A stretch of DNA of 64,000 nucleotides from Spongilla lacustris (taxonomy: Eukaryota; Porifera; Demospongiae; Spongillida; Spongillidae), in NCBI GenBank assembly GCA_949361645.1, contig OX442421.1, forward strand, positions 1,390,501-1,454,500, written 5' to 3'. A program made the translations under genes and the position numbers. This document shows positions 34,870-46,289 of this stretch, piece by piece (position 1 is the stretch's first letter; the number at the start of each line of letters is the position of its first letter). The notes below the pieces were generated by a model. That model worked only from the letters and a program-made list of their open reading frames with translations, was not told where the DNA came from and searched no databases.

Positions 34870-35424
34870 TTGCCCATTATCAGTGAACCGTTTAGCCGAA
34901 TGGCTATGGACATAGTAGGTCCGCTACCCAGAAGTCGAAGTGGTAATCGCTACGTGTTGGTGATGTGCGATTACGCAACAAGATACCCCGAAGCTATACC
35001 GCTGAAGAGCATTGACGCGGAGCACATAGCTGAAAAGATGATCGAGGTATTTGCTAGGGTAGGAGTGCCGCGAGAAATCCTGACGGACCAGGGAAGCAAC
35101 TTTGTGTCGCAGTTGCTAGCGGAGTTGTATAGGCTACTTCAAGTGAAGCCTATCCGGACCAGCCCATACCATCCGCAAACGGATGGACTGGTCGAGCGTT
35201 TTAACAAGACGCTAAAGGCCATGTTGCGGAAGACGGCGTCGGAGGATGGAAAGGATTGGGATAGGATGATCCCCTACCTTCTGTTTGCGTACAGGGAGGT
35301 GCCTCAGTCGTCGACAGGCTTCTCTCCTTTCGAGCTTCTTTATACGGTCGGGATGTTCGAGGACCACTGGACATTCTTAAAGAGACCTGGGAAGCGGACC
35401 AGAAATCGGAGGAGAGCGTCGTGA
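34870..35424 (+). pseudogene. Integrase catalytic core, frame-broken at its end
   Basis: The DDE core is complete: MDIVGPLPRSRSGNRYVLVM with the first Asp, ILTDQGSNF with the second, and TDGLVERFNKTLKAML with the Glu. The frame breaks at FELLY near 35343, where a TA dinucleotide looks duplicated (TTTATACGG), and the coding signal moves to the next frame. The integrase inserts the cDNA into the host genome. Confidence 0.88.
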
Positions 35425-35810
35425 GTTATGTAATGTCAACGCAACAGAAATTGAAAGAGATGACCGAGTGTGTGAAGGAGAACGTGCTGGAGAAACAAGA
35501 CAAGCAGAAACGATGGTATGATGCAAAGGCGAGGTTGAGGGAGTTCAAGGCTGGCGACCCAGTGTTGGTGCTGTTACCCACAAGTACAAATAAGTTATTG
35601 GCTCAATGGCAGGGGCCATATCAGGTGTTGGAGCGTATGGGTCATGTGACCTATCTTGTCGACATGTTTGATAAAAAGAAGAGAAGGAGGGTGTTCCACG
35701 TGAACATGTTGAAGGCTTTCAGTGTCAGGACACCTCCAGAAGTATGCAGCTATGCAGAGGAAGACATAGATCAAGATGACATATCGGTATGGAATGAGGC
35801 TATAGTATGA
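35421..35810 (+). CDS. Integrase C-terminal region with GPY/F-type module
   Basis: A continuation of the integrase in another frame: KWYD-type linker (KQKRWYDAKARLREFKAGD), then VLVLLPTSTNKLLAQWQGPY and VDMFDKKKRRRVFHVNMLK. QGPY...V is the GPY/F module of Ty3/gypsy integrases. It ends at TGA 35808, which overlaps the ATG of the RT frame (ATGA). Confidence 0.85.
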   Translation: MSYVMSTQQKLKEMTECVKENVLEKQDKQKRWYDAKARLREFKAGDPVLVLLPTSTNKLLAQWQGPYQVLERMGHVTYLVDMFDKKKRRRVFHVNMLKAFSVRTPPEVCSYAEEDIDQDDISVWNEAIV

Positions 35811-37225
35811 AGAAGGCAGACTTTGGTGATCAGCTAAGTGGAGAAGAACGTGGAAGGCTGGATAGACTGCTTGAACGTTACCAGACGGTGTTCAGTGATA
35901 CACCAGGCTTAACTAAGCTGGCGGAACACAGAATCCCCACGGTGGAAAATAATGCTGTGAGGTTGCCACCCTATCGATTGCCTCATGCCTACCGGGAGCT
36001 GGTTCGGAAGGAACTGGTGCAGAGCGGAATTATTGAGACCTCCAGAAGTGATTGGGCCTCTCCTATTGTGCTGGTGAAGAAAAAGGATGGAGCGCTACGA
36101 ATGTGTGTGGACTATCGGCGACTAAATACCGTATCCAGAGTGGAGGCATATCCGATGCCTAGAATTGATGACCTAATAGATGGACTGGGGAAAGCGAAGT
36201 ATATCACCACGTTGGATCTCACGAAGGGGTATTGGCAGATGCCAGTAGCTAAGGCAGATCGCTACAAGACTGCATTCATCACACCATTCGGTTTGTTCCA
36301 GTTTCGTGTCCTTCCTTTTGGTTTAAGTGGGGCCCCAGCGTCTTTCCAGAGGTTGGTTCGAGGATGTGAAGGTTATGCAGCAGCTTATTTGGACGATTTG
36401 GTGATCTATAGCAACACTTTTGAGCAGCATCTGGAACACCTAGCAGAGGTGTTTAAAAATATTGGTGAAGCAGGGTTGACGGTCAAGGTCGGAAAGTGTC
36501 AGTTTGCAATGTCTAGATGCGTATATCTTGGACATATAGTCGGTAGTGGTAGCGTGCAGCCTGATAAAGCTAAGCTGAAAGCAGTCGAGGAGTTCCCGGT
36601 ACCAGAGACGAAACGTCAGGTGCGGGGTTTCCTTGGACTCGCGGGATACTACCGCCGATTTATACCTGACTACTCCTCTATTGCAGCCCCGTTGACCGAC
36701 TTGACGAGGAAGTCGGCCCCGAACATCGTAGTATGGGGAAAGGAATGTCAAGATGCATTTGGAAGGTTGAAAGGGCTTTTGTGCTCAAAGCCTGTGCTGA
36801 GGAGTCCAGATTTCGACAAGGAGTTCATCCTGCAGACTGATGCGTCGGATAGGGGAATAGGGGCAGTACTGAGCCAGATTGAAGATGGGCTAGATCACCC
36901 TGTGGGCTACTTCAGTAAGAAGTTACTGCCTAGAGAAGAGCGCTACTCCACTGTGGAGAAAGAGTGTTTGGCAATACGACTTGCAGTGGAGGCGTTCCGA
37001 GTATACCTGCTCGGCAGAAACTTCGTAATTCAAACGGATCATCGATCATTACAATGGTTAGAGCGGCTGAAGGAAACCAACCCAAGGTTGTGCAGATGGA
37101 GTTTGGCAATGCAGCCCTACTGTTTTAAAGTAGTGCATAGAGCAGGGAGTGCGAACCAGAATGCTGATTCTCTTTCCCGACTTGCAACAAACGAGTTGTT
37201 GCTGGAGAGGGGGAATGGAGTGTGA
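35807..37225 (+). CDS. Reverse transcriptase and RNase H
   Basis: 472 codons. The RT fingers contain SDWASPIVLVKKKDGALRM and VDYRRLN. The palm has TTLDLTKGYWQMPV and FRVLPFGLSGAPASFQRL, and the catalytic AAYLDDLVIYS is near residue 197. RNase H has FILQTDASDRGIGAVLSQ, STVEKECLAIRLAVEAF and VIQTDHRSLQWL, plus the final Asp region ANQNADSLSRL. The stop TGA lies inside the first bases of the 3' LTR. RT copies the element RNA and RNase H removes the template. The frame starts at an ATG overlapping the integrase stop, which would fit reinitiation or a -1 shift. Confidence 0.95.
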   Translation: MKKADFGDQLSGEERGRLDRLLERYQTVFSDTPGLTKLAEHRIPTVENNAVRLPPYRLPHAYRELVRKELVQSGIIETSRSDWASPIVLVKKKDGALRMCVDYRRLNTVSRVEAYPMPRIDDLIDGLGKAKYITTLDLTKGYWQMPVAKADRYKTAFITPFGLFQFRVLPFGLSGAPASFQRLVRGCEGYAAAYLDDLVIYSNTFEQHLEHLAEVFKNIGEAGLTVKVGKCQFAMSRCVYLGHIVGSGSVQPDKAKLKAVEEFPVPETKRQVRGFLGLAGYYRRFIPDYSSIAAPLTDLTRKSAPNIVVWGKECQDAFGRLKGLLCSKPVLRSPDFDKEFILQTDASDRGIGAVLSQIEDGLDHPVGYFSKKLLPREERYSTVEKECLAIRLAVEAFRVYLLGRNFVIQTDHRSLQWLERLKETNPRLCRWSLAMQPYCFKVVHRAGSANQNADSLSRLATNELLLERGNGV

Positions 37226-37485
37226 CAGATCAGTGACCTGTCAAAGGTCTAACCTGTATGGAGCCATTCAGGAGGTTGAACTCATTGGTATTGTAGATGC
37301 GAACTTTAGGTTAATTAAGTAATGTATTTAGTGTTACTGATATGTGTATAAAAGCATGTATCGGGAATTAAAATAAGAGTTCTGCCAGTAAGTAACTACG
37401 AACGGGAGTTACGAGGTAGCAATCTATATAGCATTAGGTTGCGGAGTGCGGCTGATAGTTCAAGCGGAACTTCAGATCCGTCACA
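37221..37485 (+). repeat. 3' LTR
   Basis: 265 bp, with no difference from the 5' LTR seen by eye. It is followed by GACAA, the target duplication. Confidence 0.95.
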
Positions 37486-37490
37486 GACAA

Positions 37491-39617
37491 TGACCTCTTC
37501 CAACTGTAATAGTGACGCAAGCGGTGATGTAATCCATCCGCAGCTGCGTCCGTTGGGTCTGGGACCGAGACTATTCCAACTGGGAGTAGTATGCACCCCT
37601 GCACTTATCGCTGCTTCTATGTCGTTTTCTATCTTGTCTAGCTTCTCCCTTTTTTTTACTGCATCTATCAGTCAAGTGATGTGAAACATTATGGTTGAAC
37701 AATGAACATCCATGCAAGCCTTCTGTCAACTAGTTCTCCGGCCGACCTTCGCATATTGGCGGAGGTGGGGTATCAAGCCTATACCTGGCGCATGTGGGCT
37801 ATATGTGCCTAATAATATGTGATAGCTGACTGTTAGACTCTACTTATAATATTCAGTACTAAATTACCGCGGTAATGAATAAGAAAAGTATCTTACCGGT
37901 GCAAAAAAAAAAAAAAAACGCGTCAAATCAATCATTGATTCACAATTGATTTCACAGTAAAGTCAATCGCAAATCAAGCGCACTTGATTTTGATATGAAA
38001 TCATGCGTTGAATTAACTATTGAAAAATCTTTTGCAAAATCAATAATTGATTTGATGCGTGCGGATAACCGGTAAGTGGTTAAGGACAAACCTTATCGAT
38101 AGTTTACCCTATTTACTGCCATATTCATATCTTGTATAGCTGCACGCAGAAACGACTGCATCCTTCACGACAAGGAGACCTGTATTTTTTGTGAATATCA
38201 CCATTACATGTGATTATTGATATAACAGCATACAGTTTCAGATGACAAAAGGAGGGATGATAAAGCGATTGTCCAAAAACAAAATGCAAAAGGACAAAAG
38301 GCAGATGAAGATGGGAACTTGACTGTTGACAACAGGGGGATTTTTAAAAGTTTCAAACGTATGGCAGCAGCTCTTTTAACTTCTGCAGCTTGCAAATGCA
38401 CTTGTGTTTGATATAAATAATTCATTAAATTATAAATATTACAGCCTGAAATTCTGTGCTAAATGTAGGAATGTAATATTGAATAATTTTATTTTAATTA
38501 AATTTTTATATCTTGTCAAATGTCTGTTGCTGAATAAACTATGTAAGTTGAAATTGTACAAGTGTGAGGGGTTACTTGCAGTAGCTTTAATGGTGACATC
38601 ATCATCAGGCTTTAATGGTGACATCATTATCACTTCTCAGATTGCGCACAGCACAATCAGTGGCAGAGCGAGGGAGGGGGGCAGGGGGGGGGGGGGGGGG
38701 TGACATATGTCCCCGGGTGCAGGGGTTGAGGGGGCACCAAAATAGACTATGCACAGATTCATGCAAACGTGCCCACGGGCACCTGACGCACCTTGAGTCT
38801 TGACTTCACAAACATCTGCACGCAAACTTTTTAAATCACCCTTCTCTTCAGGGTGACAAGACAGATGGCAATTCTCAATATTAATTAATGTCAAATGGAT
38901 TTTTTTAAAATACATGTACTCTTTCTAAAGTGTTATAATAAACTGTACTCCTAGGTAAAAATAGTTCACTCAGTGATAATATGACAACTTGTAAAAAAAT
39001 ACTTTTAAACAGTAGTAGGATAGCCAAGATTTCATCATTATGTGATTGCCGGTTAGCATGACATCAATTCTGTTAGCCTACCAGGGATACTTGTGGACCA
39101 TGATCAAAAAGCCTGACCATATCACTTCTGATTCATAAACCTGTTTTTCATCACTTGAGAAATTTATGACAAAGGTCAGGTTGATTTCACCCACCAACAC
39201 TTAAACCTTCACACACATCACCATCACATGTTAGTATTCTGTTCTTATGGATAGATACCCTTTGGCTTCATTGTCCCAGTCAAATGCACTTGGTATGACA
39301 AAAGTCCAGGCGCAATGAAAGTATAATGTACAGTATGTTATCAATATACAGCTTCCACCTGCTTTGCATCCATATTGTCACATCACATGGTGTGAATTAT
39401 TTCCTCACCTCAGTTCACAGTGGTAATGCAGCCCCTAGCTACATCTAAATCATGATGTATAATATTGTATATCAGCCATGACGTGTCCCTCCCTTACGTC
39501 ATTAATAATTATACGACGAAAATGAAGTAACATGTGTGGATCTAATTAAAAGAAAGATTATTTTAAAACGAGTGGTATGGTTACTTCAACTGCAAACATC
39601 TCTCGGTGAGTGAAGTG
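37491..39617. other. Intergenic region before IFT172
   Basis: At 37510-37575 there is a half copy of the TAGTCTCG/CCCAGA repeat (GGTGATGTAATCCATCCGC ... GGGTCTGGGACCGAGACTA). A17 lies at 37902-37918. A G17 run at 38684-38700 lies within a G-rich block resembling a dispersed repeat. A TTACGTCATTAATAATTATAC word is near 39494. I see no gene. Confidence 0.35.
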
Positions 39618-39914
39618 ATGCAGTTGAAACATTTGAAAACCTTCGTAAGCCCTCAGGTAGGTAGCACAGTTAGTCCTCTCAAACTTTGTCATGGTGATAG
39701 CTACTCTATCAATGTACACAACAGGACGGGCCTTACAAGGTCACTAGCGGCGTGCATGGGCGCCAAACAACGCGAAACTAACCATATGCACTGTCGATCG
39801 CGTTATCCAGATGTTCGATGAGAATGGGGAGAAGAGAGATAAATTCGCCACGAAGCCGGCTGACTCTAATGTAAACCTCAGCTCATTAATGCACACTACA
39901 GCTAGGGTCGCGCG

Positions 39915-39949
<35 letters not shown>

Positions 39950-40618
39950 GGGGTGCATGGATTTTGAGCGGGAACGAGCCCGATATATGGTTCTCTTTGC
40001 TTACCAGCTGGGAAGCAAGAGCTATCAAGTCATCGCACTAGCCTTCTCGCCTGATTCGACAAAGCTTGCCGTTGCGCAGACTGACAATATTGTGTTCGTC
40101 TACCGCATCGGAGAGAAATGGTGAGGCTTTCCACTTGTACGTTCGAAGCAAGCAGACACGAAAGTTTTCTACCGTCCCTTCACAGGGGAGAGAAGAAGAC
40201 AATCTGCAACAAGGTCGTCCTCCAGAGTGCAGTGACGTGCCTCGTGTGGTCCTTCCAGCAGCCTTCCTTCGTCTTCGGTCAGGCTGATGGGAAGGCAAGT
40301 ACACGGGGGAGTGCGGGAGTGCCCTGTGCGTATATGTACGTATAGTCAGAGATACTATCTCTGGTATAACTCTGATCAGGTCAAAATGGCAGGTGCTAAA
40401 GGCAGCAAGTCACAGACCATACATGTATATGCAACTGAGTCGTATGTGGTTTCCATAACAACAAGGTTTGAGAACTGTTTGTGCCTTGAACGCTGTGCAA
40501 TGCTTGGTTGGTTGGTTGGTTGGTTTGCAGTCCTTCCGGTAAGGGCATCATCAGTGGCCATGCTGATGGCACAGTTGTGAGGTACTTCCTTGAGGATGAG
40601 GGAGCAGGCCTTGCCAAA
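39618..40618 (+). pseudogene. IFT172: IFT172, first six exons, with a frame disruption in exon 2
   Basis: Exons: 39618-39656 (MQLKHLKTFVSPQ), 39725-39870, 40008-40120, 40186-40294, 40380-40465 and 40531-40618. All junctions keep phase. Recognisable IFT172 text includes [61 protein letters not shown] and [12 protein letters not shown], all from the N-terminal WD40 propeller. IFT172 is the peripheral IFT-B subunit that works at the ciliary tip and base. In exon 2 the frame is out by two bases between GTCACT (39741) and GCATGGGCG (39754). A second AG at 39747 would restore the frame with loss of seven residues. The fourth intron has a GC donor (AAG|GCAAGT). The remaining 1,500 or so residues are not found downstream, so the copy is partial. 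Confidence 0.85.
39916..39948 (+). repeat. G33 homopolymer in IFT172 intron 2
   Basis: Uninterrupted run of 33 G. Long runs of this kind form G-quadruplexes and are length-unstable, so the true length is uncertain. Confidence 0.9.
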
Positions 40619-41285
40619 GTGAGCTGTGTGACGAACTATTTGTACAGCTAACAAACACTGCACCCTCACTATAGCACCATCACTGTAGCACCCTCGTAGC
40701 ATCTGCCTATTTCATCTACCACCTACATGTTTTGATTATCCTCCTCCCCTTCATCCTCTACCCTCCTCCACCTGCTCACCCTTCCATCCTACATAACCTC
40801 TTGCCTATTAACTAACTGCATTCTCCCTGTGACCTGCCCTACCTCTTCCCTTCCCTCCCATATGTACCCACCTCTTCCCTTCCCTCCCATACGTACCTAT
40901 ATCTTCCCTTCACTCCCATATGTACCTACCTCTTCCCTTCCCTCCCTTCCCTCCCATACGTACCTACCTCTTCCCTTCCCTCCCATATGTACATGTACCT
41001 CTTTCCCTTCACCCTATAACTTAAATTTCACCTCCTCCCCCTCCCATTGCCCCCCAGGGAGCCATCTGTCGCCACCCCTGCCCTACCTATGCCCTGATTT
41101 TTTTAATTTTAAAAATCATTCCTTCACTCTGCCCCAAACCCACCCTCTGAGCACTGGGCAGTTAGTTGTCCTATCTATCCAGCAGAGTGTTTGTGTTATT
41201 GTAAACCCTCCAACATATGGATATATGGTGGAGGGTTGAAGACACACACATATGCACACACACATGCACACACACACACACACAT

Positions 41286-41319
<34 letters not shown>

Positions 41320-41325
41320 CACACA

Positions 41326-41360
<35 letters not shown>

Positions 41361-41909
41361 CCAGTGGGCATTACACTGTACATGTACAATGTACATGTAG
41401 GTCAGTTAGTTACATTATCACCATCATAATATCAGGTGTATTGCTATATATGTTATCACCATCATAATATCAGGTGTATTGGTAAATATATACATCATCA
41501 CTTTTAGAGATGTCTGCTTGCTACAGTGTGCCTGGCAACCAGCGACCAAGCAAATTGCTCACACCTGCACCTCGAGCCATCCTTATTTCATTGGAATGTG
41601 TACATGTGCATAGGGCAGAGATTATCCACCTTGTTACCATACAGTAGTTGCAGCCATGGCCATTAGAGGGTGTGGTCAAGACCTGGCCATAAGAGGGTGT
41701 GGTCAAGTCCTGGCCATAAGAGGGTGTGGTCAAGACCTTGCCATAAGAGGGTGTGGTCAAGACCTGGCCATAAGAGGGTGTGGTCAAGACCTGGCCATAA
41801 GAGGGTGTGGTCAAGACCTGGCCATAAAAGGGTGTGGTCATGTCCTGGCCATAAGAGGGTGTGGTCAAGACCGGCCATTCTTATTTCCCTATACATTTTC
41901 CACTCACAG
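40619..41909. other. Pyrimidine-rich and (CA)n spacer between IFT172 and the kinase
   Basis: 40740-41100 is C/T-rich with repeats of CTACCTCTTCCCTTCCCTCC. 41246-41356 is an interrupted (CA)n tract. 41656-41876 is a 27-bp minisatellite. The expected next IFT172 exon and the first kinase exon were not found here. Confidence 0.5.
41656..41876 (+). repeat. 27-bp minisatellite
   Basis: About eight copies of a 27-bp unit containing GGCCATAAGAGGGTGTGG followed by TCAAGACCT. It ends 33 bp before the first visible kinase exon. The unit is a multiple of three, so it is open in several frames. Confidence 0.92.
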
Positions 41910-42405
41910 GGGAGCGTTTTCCGAGGTGGTGAGGGGCATTAATAAGGAAACAGGACACCAAGTTGCTATCAAGATCATAGACAAGAAGGCCTTGAAGGGG
42001 AAGGAAGAGGCACTGCAGAACGAGATAGCCGTCCTTCAAAAGTGAGTGCTTCTTTTTGTGTTCCCAAGCCAACCCAGTTATGGTGATATTTTGTAGTAAC
42101 AACACATGAATTATGATCTACATGTATCAGTTATGTTGGAAACCTGCACACGTTCCCCTCCATTACACGTGTAATATGCTCCCCTCATGCTCTTCTCATG
42201 CTCCCCTCATGCTACCCTCCCACACTGAAAGGGGGCACCATGTCGTTATGAGCTCTAGCTTTTCCTCCTCCCCAGGCTTGGTTATGGGTGTCATATATCT
42301 GTTTCATTTTTACAATTTAAAAAGCCATCTGATTTAGATCATGTACATACACGTAGATAGAAAGTAGTACTTTGCATCTACGTGTATGTACATGCATACA
42401 CGTGT

Positions 42406-42573
42406 TAGCCTTATCCCCAGGCCTAATTTGTATCAAATTACGCAGGGATGGAAAATACCCCTGGTGTCCATTGGCCTAGCGCTAGCCACCCCCCCAAGCA
42501 CTAGCCTTTACCAAGAAACTATTCCACCTCCCCCAAGTAAATTAAATATAAATTAGGTCTGGGGACAAGGCTA
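42406..42573. repeat. MITE-like element in kinase intron 1
   Basis: TAGCCTTATCCCCAGGCCTA at the left and TAGGTCTGGGGACAAGGCTA at the right are inverted copies with two mismatches, 168 bp apart end to end. No clear target duplication. The ends resemble those of the TAGTCT..CCCCAGA family. Confidence 0.65.
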
Positions 42574-42811
42574 GTGCATGATTATGAACATGGCTCACTG
42601 CACCTCCTAATGGTGGCCACTCCCACATCACATACCACCACCCACACAGTCACACAGTCGCATACACACCACAGCACAAGCACCAGTCGCATACACACCA
42701 GTCACATGAACTCACCACACCTTGTGTGTGTGCATGTTTCTGATGGCAGCACTATATCTGGCCTTCAATACAGCAGCCACCTGCCTAATGTCCATTGGAC
42801 TAGTCACCATG

Positions 42812-42914
<103 letters not shown>

Positions 42915-43174
42915 ACATATAAATGTGCACACACACTCACACATACATGTACACACACGTGTACACATAGATGTACACAAATAAGCAAGGACCTCAAGTT
43001 AAGGCTACATGCATGTCCTCACAACACAACACCACATACATGTATGCCTACATTTGTACTGCTCTGGGGGAGAGGAGGGGGCTTAGTTAGATGTACTGGG
43101 ACTATATGATGGGCATTAATTGGACATGGTTAAACAACATGCATGTGCATAATGAAATTGTTTTCATGTGCACA

Positions 43175-43225
43175 CACACACCACACACACAAACACACAC
43201 ACACACACATACACATACACACACA

Positions 43226-43258
<33 letters not shown>

Positions 43259-43259
43259 G
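43175..43259 (+). repeat. (CA)n microsatellite ending at a splice acceptor
   Basis: Interrupted (CA)n that runs directly into ACACAAG|G, the acceptor of the exon at 43260. There is no pyrimidine tract. Confidence 0.9.
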
Positions 43260-43390
43260 GGTCAGTCACCCTAACATAGTGAAGCTTTACGAGCTCTATG
43301 ATGACAAGACCAGACTGTACCTTGTGATGGAGCTGTGAGTTGGCCGACATGTGCAGGCCTGATAGTAACTGTACAAGTGTTCTGAATGTA

Positions 43391-43414
43391 CCCCCCCCCC
43401 CCCCCCCCCCCCCC
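43391..43414 (+). repeat. C24 homopolymer
   Basis: Uninterrupted run of 24 C in a kinase intron. C28 (44453-44480), G24 (46511-46534) and C20 (46964-46983) lie in other introns of the same gene. Confidence 0.9.
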
Positions 43415-43450
43415 TGCAATGTTAGGTGCATGTACATGTACATGTAAAGG

Positions 43451-43606
43451 CTGGCATACATGGGGCAACTTCAGGGTGACTTGTGACATGTAACTCGAAT
43501 GAATATGGTAAAAGTTTGGTAAACCATCAGTAAACTAAAAAAACTTTTACCTGTATTCATTTGAGTTGCATGCGACATGTCGCCCTGAAGTCGCCTTGTG
43601 CATGCT
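43451..43606. repeat. Foldback element with about 66-bp inverted arms
   Basis: Left arm: GGCAACTTCAGGGTGAC ... AACTCGAATGAATATGG ... AAAAGTTT. The right arm is its complement (AAACTTTTACCTGTATTCAT ... CCCTGAAGTCGCC) with scattered differences. The arms are separated by about 20 bp. It lies in a kinase intron and is typical of a MITE. Confidence 0.75.
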
Positions 43607-43613
43607 GGGGCTG

Positions 43614-44056
<443 letters not shown>

Positions 44057-44936
44057 TAAGGATATGCAAATGTGGTGGTCAAATTAAGTGGCAATATTGT
44101 GGTCAGTGCACTAGTAGAGAGCTTGTTCTATTGAGGTAGCATTACATGTACACCCTTTTTAAAATATGCATTGAATCAAAGTATGGTTGCAAAGCAACAA
44201 TGCTCTACATTCATCAACATATAGACAGGAGGTGTATCCCCTCGTTAGGGTGTGCCCCCCCCCCCCCCCTCTGAATCCACCCTGGCTCACTTAATCCATG
44301 TAGAAAAACAACTTTGTGGCTTTTACATGTACATGTAGGAATGGAACAGAGAAGAAATAAAAAGTTGTTATGGACATCTCAAATCCCGTACATTGTAGAA
44401 ACCGATTAAGTCTTAAGTATTGAATTGAAGCCTTAAACAGTGGCGTTGGGCTCCCCCCCCCCCCCCCCCCCCCCCCCCCCTTGAGATACCATACACCAGC
44501 CTATACATCATACACCGGGGTATTGCAGATTAAAAAGCTATCTATTAGTTGGACTGCAATACTGCTGCTTAATTAGTCTGTCACTATGCTGTATACCTCT
44601 TCTATGCTGTTGCAGACTTTTTAAAATAACCTCTCCATTACTGTACGTGTACTAAGACCCACCCCCCCCTCCCTGCTCTCACCAAAAAATAATATTTAAA
44701 CGAGCGTATCAACCTTTCTGTAAAGAAATGGTGCTGTCACAAGTTTTGAAGAATGGTGCACAGCAGGGCTCAAGATTATGATAATGTGCTCGTTCATACA
44801 CGAGCCATTTTTTCTTTATGGTACTGTAATGACCTCTCTATTCCTGTAATGACCTCTCCATTCCTGTAATGACCTCTTCTCTTCCTCATCGCACTGTCTA
44901 CCTTGAACAGCCTGAGAACCTTCTGTACTACAGGTG

Positions 44937-45492
44937 AGTGTGTGTGTGCTGAGAGGATGGTGTGTGTACTGAGGGGATGGTGTGTGCTTAGGGGATGGTG
45001 TGTGCTGAGAGGATGGTGTGTGTACTGAGGGGATGGTGTGTGCTTAGGGGATGGTGTGTGCTGAGGGGATGGTGTGTGTACTGAGGGGATGGTGTGTGCT
45101 TAGGGGATGGTGTGTGCTGAGAGGATGGTGTGTGTACTGAGGGGATGGTGTGTGCTTAGGGGATGGTGTGTGTACTGAGGGGATGGTGTGTGCTTAGGGG
45201 ATGGTGTGTGCTGAGGGGATGGTGTGTGTGCTGAGGGGATGGTGTGTGCTGAGGGGATGGTGTGTGCTGAGGGGATGGTGTGTGTGCTTAGGGGATGGTG
45301 TGTGTGCTGAGGGGATGGTGTGTGCTGAGGGATGTGTGTGCTTAGGGGATGGTGTGTGCTAAGGGATGGTGTGTGTGTGCTGAGGGGATGGTGTGTGTGT
45401 GCTGAAAGGATGGTGTGTGTGCTGAGGGGATGGTGTGTGCTGAGGGGATGGTGTGTGCTGAGGGGATGGTGTGTGCTGAGGGGATGGTGTGT
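44937..45492 (+). repeat. Minisatellite of 20-24 bp in kinase intron 4
   Basis: About 25 copies of units built from TGTGTGCTGAGGGGATGG with TGTGTACTGAGG and TGTGCTTAGG variants. It starts right after the donor of exon 44911-44933 (CAG|GTGAGTG). Confidence 0.92.
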
Positions 45493-45667
45493 GGGGATAA
45501 GGTGGCTATATTTGTCAGGAATCAATGAATATTAGCAGCCATGTGTACACAATACTACAGTGTGTGTACATGTACATGGATAGTAATGTTAATCATTGTG
45601 TCTATAACCAGCCAAGTGAGGTGTGACATTAACCCCCTCTCCTCCCCTCCCCTTCATATCCTGGTGA

Positions 45668-45899
<232 letters not shown>

Positions 45900-45943
45900 T
45901 AAGCCTGGGGACCAGTGCCACCCTCTGTACAAGGGAGTTTTTG

Positions 45944-45944
<1 letters not shown>

Positions 45945-45992
<48 letters not shown>
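45945..45992 (+). repeat. (CA)n microsatellite
   Basis: Pure (CA)n of about 48 bp, 50 bp after a kinase exon. Confidence 0.95.
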
Positions 45993-45996
<4 letters not shown>

Positions 45997-46040
45997 AATA
46001 TCAACAGTTACAGTAAACATGATTCATGACCAATACACAC

Positions 46041-46289
46041 AGGCGGCCGGAGGGGGCGTGGCCCAGGCCCCTCCCCCACCCCCAATCCCTAAAACTATCA
46101 TCAATCACTACAATTAAAACAGACTACAACATGCGGAGCATAATTTAGCTTCTAGCGCTCGTTCGCTTACATTATTAGCAACCATTCAGAGTCAAACTGT
46201 TACGCGCGTATCTGAAGTATCGTAAGCCACGCCCCTTTTGGGCGCCCCTCGTGTGCTTGGCCCCTCCCCTCGGTAGATGCTGGCCGCCT
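46041..46289. repeat. Possible 249-bp inverted-repeat element
   Basis: AGGCGGCC at the left faces GGCCGCCT at the right. The ends are GC-rich and the middle is AT-richer. Only 8 bp of perfect inverted repeat and no target duplication, so tentative. Confidence 0.3.

Larger units (their letters stand above)
32648..37490 (+). mobile_element. Ty3/gypsy LTR retrotransposon with PR-INT-RT-RH order (Gmr1-like)
   Basis: Two 265-bp LTRs (32653-32917 and 37221-37485) appear identical by eye and begin TG and end CA. The 5-bp target duplication GACAA flanks them (32648-32652, 37486-37490). TGGTGGCAGCGGTGGG just inside the 5' LTR is a primer-binding-site candidate. GGAGAGGGGGAATGGAG before the 3' LTR is the polypurine tract. 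The pol domains run protease, integrase, reverse transcriptase, RNase H, whereas Ty3/gypsy elements usually have integrase last. Identical LTRs mean a recent insertion, although the internal frames contain several breaks. Confidence 0.93.

Noticed and set aside
39560..39617. RFX X-box upstream of IFT172 (GGTTACTTCAAC)
   Set aside because: Only a partial match to the consensus half-sites, so not strong enough to list as a regulatory site.
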